In this document: positions 1 to 10,107 of the stretch, in pieces
How positions within the stretch are numbered: the stretch's first letter is position 1
Layout: each line of letters opens with the position of its first letter
NCBI GenBank assembly: GCA_036245095.1
Contig: BSWA01000001.1
Location: 124,001 to 188,000, forward strand
Length of the DNA stretch: 64,000 nt
Source of the DNA: Improbicoccus devescovinae
GTDB lineage: Bacteria > Bacillota > Clostridia > Oscillospirales > Acutalibacteraceae
Direction: 5' to 3'
Translations under genes and position numbers: made by a program
Notes under the pieces: generated by a model
Database searches by the model: none
What the model was told of the DNA's origin: nothing
What the model saw: only the letters and a program-made list of their open reading frames with translations

Positions 1-1
1 T

Positions 2-472
2 TTAGATGGGGATCCTATTTTAACCCAACCCTGCCGAAAGGTAGTGGTGTTTGATGATAGATTACGTGAACTCGTAGATGATATAAAACAAACGTTAGAT
101 GCTACCAAACACGCCGTCGGGCTTGCAGCGCCGCAGGTAGGCATCCTCAAAAGAATAGCAGTAGTTAATTTATCGGGCACACAGCACGTGTTAATTAACC
201 CTGAAATAATTCAGCAAACAGGACGCCAACGCCAAGAAGAAGGCTGCTTATCATTTCCGTACGAATACGGAGTAACTATCAGGCCTAAACACATAGTTGT
301 ACAGGCACAAAATTCCGAAGGATCTAGCATAGAAATTACAGGTAAAAATTTTGATGCATGTGTTTTATGTCATGAAATCGACCATCTTAATGGCATTTTG
401 TTTCAATCCAGATTTGAACCCAAATACACATCTAGATTTAACTTTAGGGAAGTGAGGGAATATGGACCATGA
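2..472 (+). CDS. def: Peptide deformylase, 5' end missing
   Basis: Removes the formyl group from the N-terminal methionine of new proteins in the cytosol, using a metal ion. The reading frame is open from base 2 and already resembles a deformylase N-terminus (LDGDPILTQPCRKVV), so the gene starts just outside the window; the GTG at 44 is internal. All three family motifs are present: GLAAPQ, EGCLSFP, and the metal-binding helix HEIDH in CHEIDHLNG. Only a few N-terminal residues appear to be missing. The last 11 bases overlap the start of the AAA+ gene at 462, which suggests translational coupling. The family call is certain; only the true start is unseen. Confidence 0.95.
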   Translation, partial: LDGDPILTQPCRKVVVFDDRLRELVDDIKQTLDATKHAVGLAAPQVGILKRIAVVNLSGTQHVLINPEIIQQTGRQRQEEGCLSFPYEYGVTIRPKHIVVQAQNSEGSSIEITGKNFDACVLCHEIDHLNGILFQSRFEPKYTSRFNFREVREYGP

Positions 473-2345
473 ACCAACTATTTGTAAAGCTCTTGCGAAA
501 ATTAATCAAAATAAAGAATTAAGTCGCAAATTTTCGGAGGCTAAAAGTTTAAAAGATATTATAAATATTATATTAAAATTAGATTCGACACTAACAGAAA
601 ATGATGTAATTAAATATATCATGAAGAATATAACAAGTACATGCAAACCTAATGAGAAACGGCCAACTGTTGTCAAAAAAAAATGCAAGAAAATTATATC
701 TGGGGTTGTTGCTGGATTGTTGTCAATTACTATGATAAATCAAGTTTTCGCCCCAGTACATACATCTTTGAATAATATATTCTCTCCTTCTGTGAGTGCC
801 AAAAAAAAGCAAATAATTCTCAGCCATCCTTGGGAATGCCCAGAAATAATTAATTTTTTAAATACTTCTCTCTTCATTGATCCATCCGACGGGAAAACAA
901 AACAGCGATCAGAAAGTAATCCGCTCTTTAAACTAGGGGAGGAGCAGATTGACCCATTAAACCTAGATAATGTCGCTCGAGTGTCAAAACAAGAAGCTAT
1001 TGACTTATATATTAGCGGCATTCTTAAGGCCAATTTCCCTAAGATTGCGCCAACTGACCGGCTACTAAAGCTCGCAGAAATATCTAAAGAAAATGATTTT
1101 AAAAAAAACTTATCATGGTTCGGTTATGCGCATCCATTAGTAATCAGAAACAACCATCCAAACCCTACAACTTTATATGATGAGTTCATGTCAGAACTTG
1201 GGCATAAACTAAAGGCATTAAAAGAAGAAAAAATGGCTCATGTATTTGAAGGTTTACGTATATTTGGGGTTGCTGCCGGAGTTCCAACTTTAGGGTTATT
1301 ATTATTTCCATTCATAAAAAACACATTAAAAGACATCGGAAGCGGTATAAAAACAGGGGCTACATATTTACATAGCAAATTAATATATAATAGAAAAAAA
1401 ATCGAGCAAGATCCTGAAAAAATGTACACAATGCTATCAGAGGCTTTCAAAGATCAACTTATCGGCCAAGAGCGAGCAGGTTCAGAAATTGCAAGAGCAA
1501 TAACAGGCTGGTTAAGCCAGAAAAAAGTAGACCCCAAAAAAGTTGGCTCATGTTTAATAACGCTTTTAGGAAACACAGGCATTGGGAAAACACATATATG
1601 CAAATTAATCTCTCAGCTGATTTTTGGCGAAGAGATGCAATCATGGCAATTTATTGTTTCCTCTAGCGTGAAGCTTCCTACAGGTAATGATTCGCTTATT
1701 CCTGCAGATCAGCTTTTAAACATTAATTCTGAACTTATACGGCAACTAAAACTGAACAATAATGTCGCGATTGTACTGGATGAAATAGACAAAATCGCAA
1801 AAAATGACCCGCAGAATACGGTGTTAGAGCGTCTGCGAGATGCGCGCGATAGTGGCAAATTAATGGTAAGAAACGGTGTCAATTATGAATCAATAGATGT
1901 TTCAAACACTATATTCCTATTAACATCAAACGAGTTACCCAAATGTTGGGGCCTACCTGATAGAGGTCCTAAGCCTAATCTCACAGCGCGCACTGATGTC
2001 ACCCGAGATGTCTCATTGGTGAACAGATTCACGGTAATAGAATTGAATGATATAGACACCGATAGTTTTTCACAAATTTTGACAGGTGAATTTGAAAAAT
2101 TTAAAGCAAATAAAAAAGCAACCGATAATTTGACAATAACTATTGGTGAAGATATTATTAAGAAAACTTCTAATTTGTGTGTTGAAAAAAATAAAGGCAT
2201 CCGGGGAGCAATTGATTATGTACAAAAATTACAAGGTAGTTATGTCGAATTTATCGCGAACTGTAAAAACCAAGGAAATCCGATACCTACGAACATAAAC
2301 GTTATTTTAAATGAAGATGAGAATTATGAGTTATCAGGCAATTAA
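462..2345 (+). CDS. Membrane-anchored Clp/torsin-like AAA+ ATPase with Nif11-like N-terminus
   Basis: This 627-residue protein has three parts. Residues 1-55 resemble a Nif11-type leader domain (NKELSRKFSEAKSLKDI, then an LTENDV helix). Two hydrophobic segments lie at about 78-98, after a lysine-rich stretch, and 262-285. An AAA+ module of the ClpB/torsin type follows: GQERAG near 330, Walker A GNTGIGKTH near 370, Walker B IVLDEIDKI near 440, sensor 1 LLTSNE near 488, an arginine-finger-like LVNRF near 522, and a sensor-2-like GIRGAIDYVQKL near 590. The nucleotide-binding residues are all intact, so an active ATPase is likely. It could be a membrane-tethered unfoldase or remodelling factor; the substrate is unknown. 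The start overlaps the end of def and has GAAGTGAGGGA upstream. The ATPase class is clear; the Nif11 likeness is by eye. Confidence 0.8.
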   Translation: MDHEPTICKALAKINQNKELSRKFSEAKSLKDIINIILKLDSTLTENDVIKYIMKNITSTCKPNEKRPTVVKKKCKKIISGVVAGLLSITMINQVFAPVHTSLNNIFSPSVSAKKKQIILSHPWECPEIINFLNTSLFIDPSDGKTKQRSESNPLFKLGEEQIDPLNLDNVARVSKQEAIDLYISGILKANFPKIAPTDRLLKLAEISKENDFKKNLSWFGYAHPLVIRNNHPNPTTLYDEFMSELGHKLKALKEEKMAHVFEGLRIFGVAAGVPTLGLLLFPFIKNTLKDIGSGIKTGATYLHSKLIYNRKKIEQDPEKMYTMLSEAFKDQLIGQERAGSEIARAITGWLSQKKVDPKKVGSCLITLLGNTGIGKTHICKLISQLIFGEEMQSWQFIVSSSVKLPTGNDSLIPADQLLNINSELIRQLKLNNNVAIVLDEIDKIAKNDPQNTVLERLRDARDSGKLMVRNGVNYESIDVSNTIFLLTSNELPKCWGLPDRGPKPNLTARTDVTRDVSLVNRFTVIELNDIDTDSFSQILTGEFEKFKANKKATDNLTITIGEDIIKKTSNLCVEKNKGIRGAIDYVQKLQGSYVEFIANCKNQGNPIPTNINVILNEDENYELSGN

Positions 2346-2434
2346 CTTGAAATTTTAGTTTAAATTTGATTTAATATAATTTTAATTTTTAATTTTATTT
2401 TAGTTTATTTTGAAAGAAAAGAGATGGCAATACT

Positions 2435-4117
2435 ATGAAATCCGATATTCTCATATCACAAGAATCCCAGAAATTACCGATAGAATTAATAGCATACAAA
2501 ACTTTAGGGCTTATTCCTAATGAGATCGAGTTATATGGTAAATACAAAGCAAAAGTAAATTATAATTTGATTTATAATAGACTAGAAAACAGCAATAAAA
2601 CAGGGAAATTAATACTAGTGACAGCTATCACTCCCACGCCGGCAGGAGAGGGCAAAACAACTGTTAGCATTGGGCTAGCCGATGCATTGCGTAAATTAAA
2701 TAAACATGCGATATTATCACTCCGAGAGCCATCGTTAGGCCCTGTATTTGGTATAAAAGGCGGAGCTACAGGCGGCGGGTATTCCCAAGTTATTCCAATG
2801 GATGATATTAATTTACATTTTACAGGCGACATCCATGCAATAAGTGCTGCTAATAATTTACTTGCATCTATAATAGACAATCATATATTTCATGGGAATG
2901 AGCTTCGTATAAATCCCAAGAAGATAACATGGCGCAGATGTCTTGACATGAATGATCGCCAGTTACGATTCATAGTAAACGGGCTAGGTCCAAACAACGG
3001 CATTGCTCGCGAGGATTCATTTGATATAACAGCGGCAAGTGAAATCATGGCTATAATATGTTTAGCCTCAGATATCGCAGATTTAAAGCGCCGAATTTCA
3101 AATATAATAATAGGCTATAATTACAAAAATCAACCTATATTTGCTCGCGATTTAAAAGCGGAAAATGCCATGACAGTTCTTCTAAAAGATGCCATAAAAC
3201 CAAATTTAGTCCAAACTTTAGAGCATACTCCGGCGTTTATACATGGGGGTCCTTTTGCAAATATAGCCCATGGCTGCAGTTCTGTTATTGCAACTAAACT
3301 CGGGTTAAAATTATGCGATTTCGTTGTCACAGAGGCCGGATTCGGCGCTGATTTAGGTGCTGAAAAATTTTTAGATATAAAATGCCGCCACACAGATTTA
3401 ATCCCCGATGCTGTTGTACTTGTTGCTACTATTCGCGCATTAAAATACCATGGAGGCAGCAAAATAGGCGATCTTGGATCAGAAAATTTAGAGGCTCTTA
3501 ATTTAGGATTTTCTAATCTTTTACGGCACTTAAATAATTTGAAATATAATTATAATTTGCAGGTAATAGTAGCTATAAATAAATTTAATACAGATCTAGA
3601 TTCAGAATTAATTTTTTTACAAGATAAATTATTAAAATTAAACATAAATTATGCCATTGCCGATGCATGGAAACTAGGCTCGGCCGGCTGTGATATGCTT
3701 GCTCAAAACATACTAAACATGTGCGATGCCTGTGATCGGACCAAATTTTCATTTTGTTATGATTTAGGCCTTTCTATATATGATAAAATAAAAGCAATTG
3801 CCACAAAAATATATCATGCAACAGACATAAAATTAACTTCAAACGTGATATCACAGATACAAGACTTAGAGACCCTAGGCTTTAATTCTCTTCCTATATG
3901 CATAGCTAAAACACAATATAGTTTTTCGGATAATCCGAAATTGCTCAACGCGCCCGAAGATTTTATTTTAAACATATGTGACATAAAAGTCTCCGCCGGG
4001 GCTGAATTTTTAGTCGTTCTTACCAGTAATATTATCACTATGCCAGGCCTGCCTAAAATTCCTAACAGCGAAAGAATAGACATACTTGATTCAGAAATCA
4101 TAACAGGATTATCATAA
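2435..4117 (+). CDS. fhs: Formate-tetrahydrofolate ligase
   Basis: Joins formate to tetrahydrofolate using ATP to give 10-formyl-THF, which feeds purine synthesis and initiator-tRNA formylation. The 560-residue length is normal for the family. The ATP-binding loop TPTPAGEGKTT lies at about residues 67-77. The conserved stretches REPSLGPVFGIKGGATGGG and HFTGDIHA follow, and ITMPGLPKIP is near the C-terminus. The ATG at 2435 follows a purine-rich stretch. The gene ends 6 bases inside the convergent murE, so the two 3' ends overlap and no terminator lies between them. It is typical of Clostridia. Confidence 0.97.
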   Translation: MKSDILISQESQKLPIELIAYKTLGLIPNEIELYGKYKAKVNYNLIYNRLENSNKTGKLILVTAITPTPAGEGKTTVSIGLADALRKLNKHAILSLREPSLGPVFGIKGGATGGGYSQVIPMDDINLHFTGDIHAISAANNLLASIIDNHIFHGNELRINPKKITWRRCLDMNDRQLRFIVNGLGPNNGIAREDSFDITAASEIMAIICLASDIADLKRRISNIIIGYNYKNQPIFARDLKAENAMTVLLKDAIKPNLVQTLEHTPAFIHGGPFANIAHGCSSVIATKLGLKLCDFVVTEAGFGADLGAEKFLDIKCRHTDLIPDAVVLVATIRALKYHGGSKIGDLGSENLEALNLGFSNLLRHLNNLKYNYNLQVIVAINKFNTDLDSELIFLQDKLLKLNINYAIADAWKLGSAGCDMLAQNILNMCDACDRTKFSFCYDLGLSIYDKIKAIATKIYHATDIKLTSNVISQIQDLETLGFNSLPICIAKTQYSFSDNPKLLNAPEDFILNICDIKVSAGAEFLVVLTSNIITMPGLPKIPNSERIDILDSEIITGLS

Positions 4118-5587
4118 TTTTTCAAAAAAATCATTAACTATTTTTCTTTCATCGAGTTCATATGTAACAGAATTTATTTCCTGATACACTTCATGGCCCT
4201 TGCCAGCGAGTAATATCACATCATTTGTTTTCGCGATATTCAAACAAAAATTAATTGCCTCTATTCTATCAGGAATAATTTGGTAATTTGTACTATATTT
4301 TTTCACACCGGTTTCTATATCTTGTATAATATCCATAAATGGTTCATTTCTTGGATTATCAGTAGTAATAACTGTAAGATCTGACAATTTACCAGATACT
4401 TCGCCCATACTAAACCGACGCTCTTTAGGACGATTCCCGCCGCAACCGAACAATGTTATAAGTCTATTAAAATTATATTTTCTCAAAGTCACCAAAATAT
4501 TTTCCAAACTACTAGCATTATGAGCATAATCAATTAAGACCGTAAAATCACTGTTATTTTCAATAATTTCAGCCCGGCCTTTTACAGTAAAATTTTCAAG
4601 TACAGTACATATTATTTTATAATTTATATTTAAATATTCACATACTGCGAGCGCCGAAAGAGCATTATAAATATTAAATTCCCCAGGAAGTCCAATAATT
4701 ATTTTTTTTGAATTCAATTCAAATTTCATACCCAATTTACTTTTACTAGCTAAAAATTCAATATTCTCAGCCTTGAAATCACACTGAGCATTTCTAATAC
4801 CGTATGTAATAACTTCACAGTTTTGGCCAACACAAAAATCTTTAATTTTTTCAAACAGCAAATCATCTTTATTCAAAAACACATTATGACTATTTTCAAA
4901 CAATATTAATTTTGAGTTAAAATAATCATCCAAACTTTCATGTTCGCCAGAAGCAATATGATCCCTAGAAAAATTACAAAAAACAGAGCATTCGAACGTA
5001 AGCCCCCAAAGACGATAATTTTTCAAACCCAACGAAGAAGCTTCTATAACAACATACTCATAATTCCCGGAACAACAGCCACGTAAAAACGCATATATCT
5101 CATATGATTCCGGCGTTGTGTTTTTCGTACTTATTAATTCCTCACCACGAAGCATACCAAGAGTCCCAATAAGCGCGCATTTTTTACCAGCCTCAATAAT
5201 ACAATCTTTTATAATTTTAGCGGTTGTTGTTTTCCCTTTAGTACCAGTAACAGCAATCAAGCGCAATTCCTGTTCTGGATGACCCCAAAAATTCGCACTA
5301 ATAATAGCCAATGCCTTCCGAGTATTTTTCACTTTCACATAATTAGGAACATTTACATATTCAGAACAAATTATAACAGACGCTCCTTTAGTCACAGCAT
5401 CTTGCGCATAAATATGAGAATCAAAATTAACACCCATAAGGCAAACAAACATACACCCGGGTGTCACTGATCTTGAATCATAGCAAATGTCCAGAACCTC
5501 CTGATTCTCAAACTCATCATAACTCGAGATCCCAAAATGCCGAGATTCAATGCCATCCAAACCACATATAATATTCCCAAGCCTCAC
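4112..5587 (-). CDS. murE: UDP-MurNAc-tripeptide synthetase (meso-DAP-adding)
   Basis: Adds the third amino acid to UDP-MurNAc-dipeptide in peptidoglycan synthesis, in the cytosol. With the start at 5587, the ATP loop GTKGKTT is at residues 115-121 and DNPR at 410-413; DNPR marks enzymes that use meso-diaminopimelate rather than lysine. The substrate-binding TTPES and EASSLGL are also present. I chose the GTG at 5587 because AAGGGTGATC lies just upstream, close to a perfect Shine-Dalgarno match, and the resulting 491 residues fit the family. The same frame stays open to an ATG at 5647, which would add about 20 atypical residues. With murG and dapB also in the window, a DAP-type wall is expected. 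Confidence 0.93.
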   Translation of the reverse strand: MRLGNIICGLDGIESRHFGISSYDEFENQEVLDICYDSRSVTPGCMFVCLMGVNFDSHIYAQDAVTKGASVIICSEYVNVPNYVKVKNTRKALAIISANFWGHPEQELRLIAVTGTKGKTTTAKIIKDCIIEAGKKCALIGTLGMLRGEELISTKNTTPESYEIYAFLRGCCSGNYEYVVIEASSLGLKNYRLWGLTFECSVFCNFSRDHIASGEHESLDDYFNSKLILFENSHNVFLNKDDLLFEKIKDFCVGQNCEVITYGIRNAQCDFKAENIEFLASKSKLGMKFELNSKKIIIGLPGEFNIYNALSALAVCEYLNINYKIICTVLENFTVKGRAEIIENNSDFTVLIDYAHNASSLENILVTLRKYNFNRLITLFGCGGNRPKERRFSMGEVSGKLSDLTVITTDNPRNEPFMDIIQDIETGVKKYSTNYQIIPDRIEAINFCLNIAKTNDVILLAGKGHEVYQEINSVTYELDERKIVNDFFEKL

Positions 5588-5750
5588 ATGATCACCCTTA
5601 TACATATACCAAGAATTACACCTGGTAACAAGAATATAACTTAACAAATGATCCTTTTTTTAAATATGCTTTCGGTTTTTTTCATCAAGATTACCGATTT
5701 GCATATACCAAGCATAAACCCTGAGAAAAAGCGAAACCTAACTAACTAAT

Positions 5751-5772
5751 ATGCCCCCCACTATTGGGGTAT
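5751..5772 (-). terminator. Small hairpin just past the 5775 gene
   Basis: ATGCCCC and GGGGTAT pair (one G-U) around an 8-base loop, directly downstream of the minus-strand stop at 5775. There is no clear T-run on the minus strand, so termination is only possible. Confidence 0.3.
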
Positions 5773-5774
5773 GC

Positions 5775-8279
5775 TTAGGCCTTGGCCACGTACGGGCTGA
5801 GTAAGAGTGATTTGTTTTCCTTGACCATTTGTTGATATTTTGCTGTAGAGGAAAGTAATTCCATAACTGCCACAGGCTCCACGGGGCAATTCCACGACAT
5901 CAAACTAAATGCGAGTGCCCAACACCCCCCCGGCCGATCCAAAACATCCTGGATAGTAGGCCCATCAGGATATATCGCTTCTCTCCGTAGAGGTTCAATA
6001 ATTGCCTTTATGTCATTTGATTTAGTTTTTCCGCCTAGCTTTAGAGCTATCAGTCTTCCACTATATAAGATGTCTTTAAGCTGATCCTTTTTTCCAAATG
6101 GTGATTGATTTATGGTACTACTTACAGAATCAATATGTTCATTCGTCCAACTTTCTGGGCAACCAAACAGTTCATATGAGGCTAAATGGTCACCTGGGTG
6201 GCCAAAAAACTGCTCTAAAAAGCAAATACCAATTTGTATAGTTGAATCTACGTCTTGGTCTATAGTTGTCTTCGGCAATTTACCATTGGCCTCCAAGTGT
6301 TGTCTTCTCTGGGCTATATTGATGTCTTTTTGATTTTTACCCACGTCATTTGGGCCTTCGTGGCCTGGTGTCATCTGCCCTCCCCCAGTCATCCCCGAGG
6401 ACACGAAGGCCGCGTAATCAAACACAGTCACGCCATTGGTTACACTCAGTCCATAATTTGCAGATTTTACATCTGGCCATCTCATACGCTCAATTCGTAA
6501 CTTATAAATTAATTCAATCAACTGCCTACCAACGCGATCACCGGCGTCGGGCGTAAAAGACTCAACAGGATCATTAGGCACCGTTTCTTGAATTTGACCC
6601 GAAACCTTGACAATAACTTGGCCATCTTGGTCTGCAATACCATAAACACCGAATTCCCCGAATTCGGCCATTATTGCGTCCTTAAACTGTGCGCTTGATT
6701 CATAGGCTGACCTTGTGATTACATTCTTCGATGATTTCGGCCCCACCTTCTGCGCGCTGTATACGGGCAGTACTAGTTCCACGCGCTTTGCGGCGCCAAG
6801 CTTAAACCACCGGTTCAGTTCGTCATACCTTGTTTGGTCAACGTCCAAAGTTTTTACACCTTCTAATTTCAAAATCCCAGATGTACCGTTAAGATCTTTG
6901 CCATATAAGACCGTAGATTTGCCTGACAAAAAAGAAAACCCCTCGACGTGGAACCCACACTTTCTGGCTTCATCGGCGATATCAGCTATATCGACTGATA
7001 TCACTTTTACATCAGATGATGAGGGTGCTTTTGTCTGAATGAATATAGGAACCTCTCCTGCGTGGGTCGCTATAAAATGCTGACCTGTTAGGCTTCTTCC
7101 ACTGGTTAGTTTTTGAGGGGTTGGCTGCCCTGCTATAATCTCGTCTAGCGTTTTTATTGCTTCCAATTCTTTTTGCAGCATATTAGTAGTTGTTGCATTT
7201 TCTAATTCGCTCTTGATCGCTTTTAATTCCGTTTGCCGACCAAAAACGCCGAATTTTAACTCTTTCGGCTGAAACATCCCACTCTTGGCTGCACTATCCA
7301 CGATTAGTCTGTCAAGAAGAGATATTAGCTCTTTCCGTCTCTGCGCTGCCCCTATGATTGGCCCGGCTTGGGCTTTCAATTCGGCTACCTTTTCCTGAAG
7401 TTGAGTAATCTCTGTAATTTCTGTGGTATGAACGTTCGCATCTTCGGCTGATAGCACTTGGAGTACAGACGCTTGCTTACTAATGTCCTCTGTGGTGGGT
7501 GAGTCTTTTATTGTTTGTAGGCCTTTTTCTACTTCTGTCAGTTCGGCCCTTTTTTTTTCTCTTTCTTTTTTTGTATTTTCTATTTCAGTATCTAGGTTTC
7601 CTTTGTTTGCGATCTTTGCCTTTTCTTCTTTTACCTGATCATCTAGTATTTTTTGTATTTCTTCTTGTTTTATAATTTCATCTTTTCCTTCGGGAGATAA
7701 ACATTTATGAATCTCTGTCACACGGTCGGCTATGTTTTGTATGTGTTTTTTCTTATCTGCGTCATATTTAAGCACCAATTTTGAAACGGTCTCATCTACA
7801 TCCAATTGTAATTTACGTTTCCTAACCCCAGATGGTAAGCTCTCGATTTTTTGCTTCAAGCTTCGTACCTCCTCCGGGAAATTGGTATCGGGTTGGCCCT
7901 GCTGGCCCACGTCTGCTATATCGTTAGTTGGGGATTTTTGTATTGCGTTTTTTAACGCCTCATTCTTTTTGTGTAATTCGACATATGTTGAATCTTCCTT
8001 CTCTATATTATATGCAAAATATCCAGTCGTACAGGCCACCGCAGCCAAAGCCAGAAAACTCAATGAACCAATAACTAGAGGAATATGGCTCGAAGTATTT
8101 TCAGTTGTTGTATTCAAGGAATTCGCAGGAGGGTTTTGATACGTATATTTATCGCCATCGCCATAAGAATATGTTAGCTGTGTGTTTTTTATATGTTTTG
8201 CATGTGTTATGTTCCCGCCTAATAATGTGGGTATCATCAACGTTAATGCTAAGGGCGCGCTTATCTTTTTCTTCCACAT
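5775..8279 (-). CDS. Membrane-tethered coiled-coil protein, function unknown
   Basis: 834 residues, not recognised as a named family. A signal-peptide-like start has lysines, a hydrophobic core and a THA-KH cleavage site near residue 27. A threonine/asparagine-rich linker and a transmembrane helix at 66-90 follow. Residues about 95-330 are very rich in Lys, Glu and Gln and look like coiled coil. The rest, about 390-834, looks globular, with cysteines and tryptophans near the C-terminus. An AAGGAGG site precedes the ATG. The gene lies 24 bases behind the 8304 gene on the same strand, which has the same plan, so they probably share a transcript. If the first hydrophobic segment is cleaved, the coiled coil would face the cytosol; orientation is uncertain. 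Confidence 0.7.
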   Translation of the reverse strand: MWKKKISAPLALTLMIPTLLGGNITHAKHIKNTQLTYSYGDGDKYTYQNPPANSLNTTTENTSSHIPLVIGSLSFLALAAVACTTGYFAYNIEKEDSTYVELHKKNEALKNAIQKSPTNDIADVGQQGQPDTNFPEEVRSLKQKIESLPSGVRKRKLQLDVDETVSKLVLKYDADKKKHIQNIADRVTEIHKCLSPEGKDEIIKQEEIQKILDDQVKEEKAKIANKGNLDTEIENTKKEREKKRAELTEVEKGLQTIKDSPTTEDISKQASVLQVLSAEDANVHTTEITEITQLQEKVAELKAQAGPIIGAAQRRKELISLLDRLIVDSAAKSGMFQPKELKFGVFGRQTELKAIKSELENATTTNMLQKELEAIKTLDEIIAGQPTPQKLTSGRSLTGQHFIATHAGEVPIFIQTKAPSSSDVKVISVDIADIADEARKCGFHVEGFSFLSGKSTVLYGKDLNGTSGILKLEGVKTLDVDQTRYDELNRWFKLGAAKRVELVLPVYSAQKVGPKSSKNVITRSAYESSAQFKDAIMAEFGEFGVYGIADQDGQVIVKVSGQIQETVPNDPVESFTPDAGDRVGRQLIELIYKLRIERMRWPDVKSANYGLSVTNGVTVFDYAAFVSSGMTGGGQMTPGHEGPNDVGKNQKDINIAQRRQHLEANGKLPKTTIDQDVDSTIQIGICFLEQFFGHPGDHLASYELFGCPESWTNEHIDSVSSTINQSPFGKKDQLKDILYSGRLIALKLGGKTKSNDIKAIIEPLRREAIYPDGPTIQDVLDRPGGCWALAFSLMSWNCPVEPVAVMELLSSTAKYQQMVKENKSLLLSPYVAKA

Positions 8280-8303
8280 TTTAGAATCAATCCTCCTTCA
8301 TAT

Positions 8304-9974
8304 TTAAGAGTTGACGTCACCACTTGTTTTTTTGGGGATTAATTTAAATTGATATGTTTGTTTCTTGGCCCCGGTGTCATAAGGAAGCAAGTCCAGGATA
8401 ACACCAACAGAGTTAGGGTCTTTTACAACATCGCTTAGTGAAATTGGTATCAAGTAACCTTTACCATAGCTGACCCGGTTAGATCCTTGGCGCCAGCACA
8501 CTGTAATTGATAATATCTCCTCCTTGGTTTCAGGGTGAACTGTAGTTTTTATTCCGGAATTCAGCTGATATTTTTCATAAAATGCATGTTCTATGTCACT
8601 TGCACTGAGTTTTTGACCATCGATAACGATGAAATGCTTCCGAATGGTAACATTGCGTACGGGGGACTTTACTAGCTTTCCAATTAATTCATACATGCGA
8701 TTAATTTTCTGTGTATATGCCGTTCTCTCGGTTTCATTGTTCCATGGGCGTGGATTTTTTAATTCAATACTAAGCTCCAAGATCTCTTGATGAATCTGAT
8801 AAACATCGGATTCTTTAAATACGCTGCTAATGGTTTCGTGCACTCGAGCTTTGGTGGATTTCGGCCAGGGTCTCAATGGATGTTTATTTGCTACTGTTTC
8901 ACCTAAGTCGGCTGCCTTCTTGCCTTGTTCGATTAGTTTTGCGTCATCTTCTGCCTGGTTTGCGTTCGGTTGATTTGGGGAGGTCGATTGGCCGCTAGCA
9001 GACCCTGAGCTGTTTGGGATTGTTGATTTAGCGATTTTTCCCTCTAGGGTCGTTTTTTCGTTTTGTAATTGGCTTTTTATTTTTGGTATAATTGCTTGTG
9101 CTTTCTCATTCAGTTCTTTCTTTTTATTTGTCAGGTCAGTTTGAATTTTGTTTAATTCCTCTTTTTGTTCTTTCAATTGCTTGTTTAATTTGGCGGTCTG
9201 ATCGCGTTCGGAAGCTTCTATTTCATAGTGGCTACGTATTTCATCCACCTTAGCGCGGACCATAGATTTGTCTAAATTTCCTTCATTTGCAAATAGAGTT
9301 TCATACTCAGTAGGTAACTCGCCAGAAAATGCTGATTTCAATATTTCATACAGGGATGTATCATCAGGTATTTTCTTAGTAAAATCCTGTCTGTGGGTGA
9401 ATATTCCGAATTCAAATACAAGCATATAAAAATCTTGGGTTGCTTTTTGAAACTGAGCTTTAATGTCACTTTTTATAAGCTTGGCCGATGATCGAAAAGG
9501 TATTGATATTGGTAGTTCCATGTCTTGGGCAGGTAATGTTGCTCTAAGATCAGCAATTTTTTTCGCTATGGCTTGCGCCTTTGTATGAAATTCATTTTGT
9601 TTATCCTGTTTGATAGCATCATCAGTGTCAGATGGCAAGGCATACAAACATTTTTGAAGCGCCTCTAAGTCCCCGCGTAGGCTAACTAATTCTGTCAAGC
9701 GTGCATCAGATTTTTTGTTTTCGGATTTATCGTAAGCTACATAACCAATAAGCCCCGCACAAGCAACAGACAGGAGAGTTATTCCGACACCAAAAAAAAC
9801 GGTCCCTGCTGCACTTTCTGGCTCTTCGGGCTCTGGGGCTGGCTCAATAGGTATAATAATAGGCGCCGGATTATTTTTATAAACATTCTTTTGTGCACGT
9901 GCTAAGTTCGGGGTCAGAGCTAGAGCAACAGCTAATAAAGATGTCATTGTCGATTTTATTTTACGTTCTTTCAT
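8304..9974 (-). CDS. Membrane-tethered coiled-coil protein, function unknown
   Basis: 556 residues from the ATG at 9974, chosen because AGGAGG lies six bases upstream; an in-frame ATG 18 bases earlier lacks this. The signal peptide has a likely ARA-Q cleavage near residue 27. A proline/glutamate linker (PAPEPEEPE) and a transmembrane helix at about 57-81 follow. The middle (about 230-320) is a Lys/Glu/Gln coiled coil, then a Ser/Gly/Asn-rich stretch, and a C-terminal domain of about 170 residues rich in beta-type sequence (KHFIVIDG, ILSITVCW). No enzyme motif was seen. The architecture matches the 5775 gene downstream, 24 bases away, which suggests an operon and a common origin. Confidence 0.7.
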   Translation of the reverse strand: MKERKIKSTMTSLLAVALALTPNLARAQKNVYKNNPAPIIIPIEPAPEPEEPESAAGTVFFGVGITLLSVACAGLIGYVAYDKSENKKSDARLTELVSLRGDLEALQKCLYALPSDTDDAIKQDKQNEFHTKAQAIAKKIADLRATLPAQDMELPISIPFRSSAKLIKSDIKAQFQKATQDFYMLVFEFGIFTHRQDFTKKIPDDTSLYEILKSAFSGELPTEYETLFANEGNLDKSMVRAKVDEIRSHYEIEASERDQTAKLNKQLKEQKEELNKIQTDLTNKKKELNEKAQAIIPKIKSQLQNEKTTLEGKIAKSTIPNSSGSASGQSTSPNQPNANQAEDDAKLIEQGKKAADLGETVANKHPLRPWPKSTKARVHETISSVFKESDVYQIHQEILELSIELKNPRPWNNETERTAYTQKINRMYELIGKLVKSPVRNVTIRKHFIVIDGQKLSASDIEHAFYEKYQLNSGIKTTVHPETKEEILSITVCWRQGSNRVSYGKGYLIPISLSDVVKDPNSVGVILDLLPYDTGAKKQTYQFKLIPKKTSGDVNS

Positions 9975-10107
9975 ATTCAACCTCCTGCGCACAAATAAGA
10001 TAATTTTTTTTATATATTCAAATATTATTGTTAATTATGCTACATAAAATTCCAATGTCAACATTATTAAGAGTCCTGATCAGGAATTTAATAGAAATTT
10101 AAAATTA

